Below, in pieces: positions 29,446-30,965 of a stretch of DNA of 30,965 nt (its first letter is position 1; each line of letters opens with the position of its first letter). Position numbers and translations under genes: made by a program. Source of the DNA: DSNY01 sp016861185 (lineage in GTDB: Bacteria > Pseudomonadota > Gammaproteobacteria > Burkholderiales > Burkholderiaceae_F); NCBI GenBank assembly GCA_030263275.1, contig SZOR01000042.1:1-30965 (forward strand), read 5' to 3'. Below the pieces are notes generated by a model. The model searched no databases. It worked only from the letters and a program-made list of their open reading frames with translations, and had not been told where the DNA came from.

Positions 29446-30533
29446 ACGCAAGCGCCGAAAGCCTCTACCCCGCGCGCTGGTGGCACCGGCTGCCCGACGG
29501 CCGCATCCAGTGCGACCTGTGCCCGCGCGACTGCAGGCTGCACGAAGGCCAGCGCGGCCTGTGCTTCGTGCGCCGGCGCGTCGGCGACGCGATGGTGCTC
29601 ACCACCTACGGCCGCTCGTCGGGCTTCTGCGTCGACCCGATCGAGAAGAAGCCGCTCAACCACTTCTACCCCGGCTCGGCGGTGTTTTCATTCGGCACCG
29701 CGGGCTGCAATCTGGCCTGCAAGTTCTGCCAGAACTGGGACATCTCGAAATCGACCGAGATGGACCGGCTGATGGACCAGGCCAGCCCGGACGAGATCGC
29801 GGAGGCGGCGCTTGCCACCGGCTGCAGGAGCGTGGCCTTCACCTACAACGACCCGGTGATCTTCGCCGAGTACGCGATGGACTGCGCCGACGCCTGCCGT
29901 GCGCGCGGATTGAAGACGGTCGCGGTCACCGCGGGCTACATCCATGCCGACCCGCGCCGCGACTTCTACGCGAAGATGGACGCGGCCAACGTCGACCTGA
30001 AGGCCTTCACCGAGGACTTCTACTTCAGGCTGACCGGCGCGCACCTGGTGCCGGTGCTCGACACGCTGAAGTACCTCGTCCACGAAACCGACGTGTGGAC
30101 CGAGATCACGACGCTGCTGATCCCGACCAAGAACGACTCCGACGAAGAGATCCACGCGTTGAGCCGGTGGGTCTTCCGGGAGTTGGGCCCGCAGGTGCCG
30201 CTGCACTTCACCGCCTTCCACCCCGACTGGAAGCTGACCGATCTGCCGCCCACCCCGCCCGCGACGCTCGCGCGCGCGCGCCGCATCGCGCTCGAGGAAG
30301 GCCTGCACTACGTCTACACCGGCAACGTGCACGACACCGAAGGCGGAACGACTTTCTGTCCGCAATGCCACGCCGCGCTGATCGAACGCGACTGGCACCG
30401 CATCCTGCGCTACGAGCTGACCGCAGACGGCCGCTGCCCGCATTGCGCGACGGCGATCGCCGGACGCTTCGGCAAGTTCGAAGGCGCCTTCGGCCCGCGC
30501 CGCGTTCCGGTGCGGCTGCACACGACGCGATGA
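29442..30533 (+). CDS. AmmeMemoRadiSam system radical SAM enzyme
   Basis: 363 residues from the GTG at 29442, which overlaps the upstream stop; the longer frame to 29304 is antisense-like shadow of the fusion gene. The N-terminal Cys cluster (C24, C27, C31, C41) precedes the radical SAM motif CNLACKFC (C89, C93, C96). Also present are EKKPLNHFYPGSAVFSFGTAGC, VAFTYNDPVIFAEY, DVWTEITTLLIPTKND and LHFTAFHPDWKLTD. The C-terminus adds two CxxC pairs (FCPQC, RCPHC), like a rubredoxin-type metal site. It resembles pyruvate-formate-lyase activases, and is coupled to the downstream hydrolase by an ATGA overlap. Confidence 0.95.
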   Translation: MNASAESLYPARWWHRLPDGRIQCDLCPRDCRLHEGQRGLCFVRRRVGDAMVLTTYGRSSGFCVDPIEKKPLNHFYPGSAVFSFGTAGCNLACKFCQNWDISKSTEMDRLMDQASPDEIAEAALATGCRSVAFTYNDPVIFAEYAMDCADACRARGLKTVAVTAGYIHADPRRDFYAKMDAANVDLKAFTEDFYFRLTGAHLVPVLDTLKYLVHETDVWTEITTLLIPTKNDSDEEIHALSRWVFRELGPQVPLHFTAFHPDWKLTDLPPTPPATLARARRIALEEGLHYVYTGNVHDTEGGTTFCPQCHAALIERDWHRILRYELTADGRCPHCATAIAGRFGKFEGAFGPRRVPVRLHTTR

Positions 30534-30965
30534 AACCGCGCACCGTTGCGATCGCCGCCGACGGCGTCACGCTGCCCGGCGATCTCGTGCTGCCCCGGAC
30601 CGAGTCCGGGGCCGCGCGCGGACTGGTGCTGTTCGCGCACGGCAGCGGCTCGAGCCGGCTGTCCCCGCGCAACCGCTACGTCGCCGAGGTGCTCAACGAG
30701 GAGGGGCTCGCCACGCTGCTGTTCGATCTGCTGACGCCCGCAGAGGACACCGAACGCGCCGCACGCTTCGACATTCCGCTGCTCGCGCGGCGGCTCGTCG
30801 CCGCCTGCGGTTGGGCGCAACGCGAGGCGCAGTTGAGCAAGCTGCCGCTCGGTCTGTTCGGCGCGAGCACGGGCGCCGCCGCTGCGCTGATCGCCGCCGC
30901 CGAACGCGGCGACGCGGTGCACGCGGTCGTCTCGCGCGGCGGGCGTCCCGACCTCACGCCGCCGG
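30530..30965 (+). CDS. Alpha/beta hydrolase, N-terminal part, cut by the window edge
   Basis: 145 codons of a dienelactone-hydrolase-like protein. The start overlaps the radical SAM stop. LVLFAHGSGSSRLSPRNRYV, TLLFDLLTPAEDT, the nucleophile elbow LFGASTGAAAAL (Ser in GASTG) and VVSRGGRPDL are features of the hydrolase often found alone or fused to a phosphoribosyltransferase. Whether such a fusion exists here lies beyond the edge. A 28-base repeat shared with the first gene of the window lies in frame at 30593-30620 (PRTESGAAR). Confidence 0.85.
   Translation, partial: MKPRTVAIAADGVTLPGDLVLPRTESGAARGLVLFAHGSGSSRLSPRNRYVAEVLNEEGLATLLFDLLTPAEDTERAARFDIPLLARRLVAACGWAQREAQLSKLPLGLFGASTGAAAALIAAAERGDAVHAVVSRGGRPDLTPP
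30593..30620 (+). repeat. 28-base palindromic repeat, copy 2 (in the hydrolase gene)
   Basis: CCCCGGACCGAGTCCGGGG plus GCCGCGCGCG matches 27 of 28 bases with 61-88 on the minus strand. The first 19 bases form a hairpin (CCCCGGA/TCCGGGG). It is read in the same frame in both genes, giving PRTESGAAR here. Confidence 0.8.

Overview
The window is a GC-rich chromosomal segment that looks like a betaproteobacterium, most likely Burkholderiales. The signs are the mreB-mreC-mreD-mrdA-rodA cluster next to gatCAB, the gshA-gshB-EIIA-HPr-EI block, a TorF-type porin-glnK-amtB operon beside ubiK, metX-metW, and the proteobacterial (non-E. coli) type of GshA. It is almost all housekeeping DNA. I see no rRNA, tRNA, CRISPR, prophage or transposase gene.

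Layout. 1-6204 (minus strand): the cell-elongation operon mreB, mreC, mreD, mrdA (PBP2), rodA, then the start of a lipoprotein gene that runs off the left edge. 6428-10777 (plus): gatC, gatA, a TPR-protein gene of unknown function, gatB, closed by a hairpin terminator. 10827-13522 (minus): a DUF4382-type lipoprotein, a DUF4124-type exported coiled-coil protein and pyrE. 13638-14414 (plus): xthA. 14663-15472 (minus): a secreted M48 metallopeptidase. 15569-16984 (plus): an AmpG-like muropeptide permease. 16963-19281 (minus): metX, metW and a cupin, behind a leader that I read as a SAM-II riboswitch with an intrinsic terminator. 19455-24410 (minus): gshA, gshB, a mannose-type EIIA, ptsH (HPr) and ptsI (EI). 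24769-27493 (minus): a TorF-family porin, glnK and amtB, behind a sigma-54 promoter and an NtrC-type site. 27705-30965 (plus): ubiK, then an AmmeMemoRadiSam set (a Memo-AMMECR1 fusion, a radical SAM enzyme, and an alpha/beta hydrolase cut by the right edge).

How the genes work together. The left third builds and shapes the wall (MreBCD, PBP2, RodA); AmpG, further right, would recycle wall fragments. GatCAB makes Gln-tRNA and/or Asn-tRNA by amidation. MetX and MetW start methionine synthesis and appear to be switched off by S-adenosylmethionine through the leader RNA. GshA and GshB make glutathione and sit with a sugar-permease-free (regulatory) PTS. Porin, GlnK and AmtB form a nitrogen-starvation operon.

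The most unusual structures are: (i) a family of GGATTGC heptamer arrays, mostly in inverted pairs that fill whole intergenic gaps and in two places replace the expected Shine-Dalgarno region; (ii) the metX leader; (iii) a 28-base near-identical palindromic repeat lying in the same reading frame of two unrelated genes at opposite ends of the window; (iv) the TPR gene inserted between gatA and gatB; (v) the fused Memo-AMMECR1 protein with its radical SAM partner, whose biochemical function is unknown.
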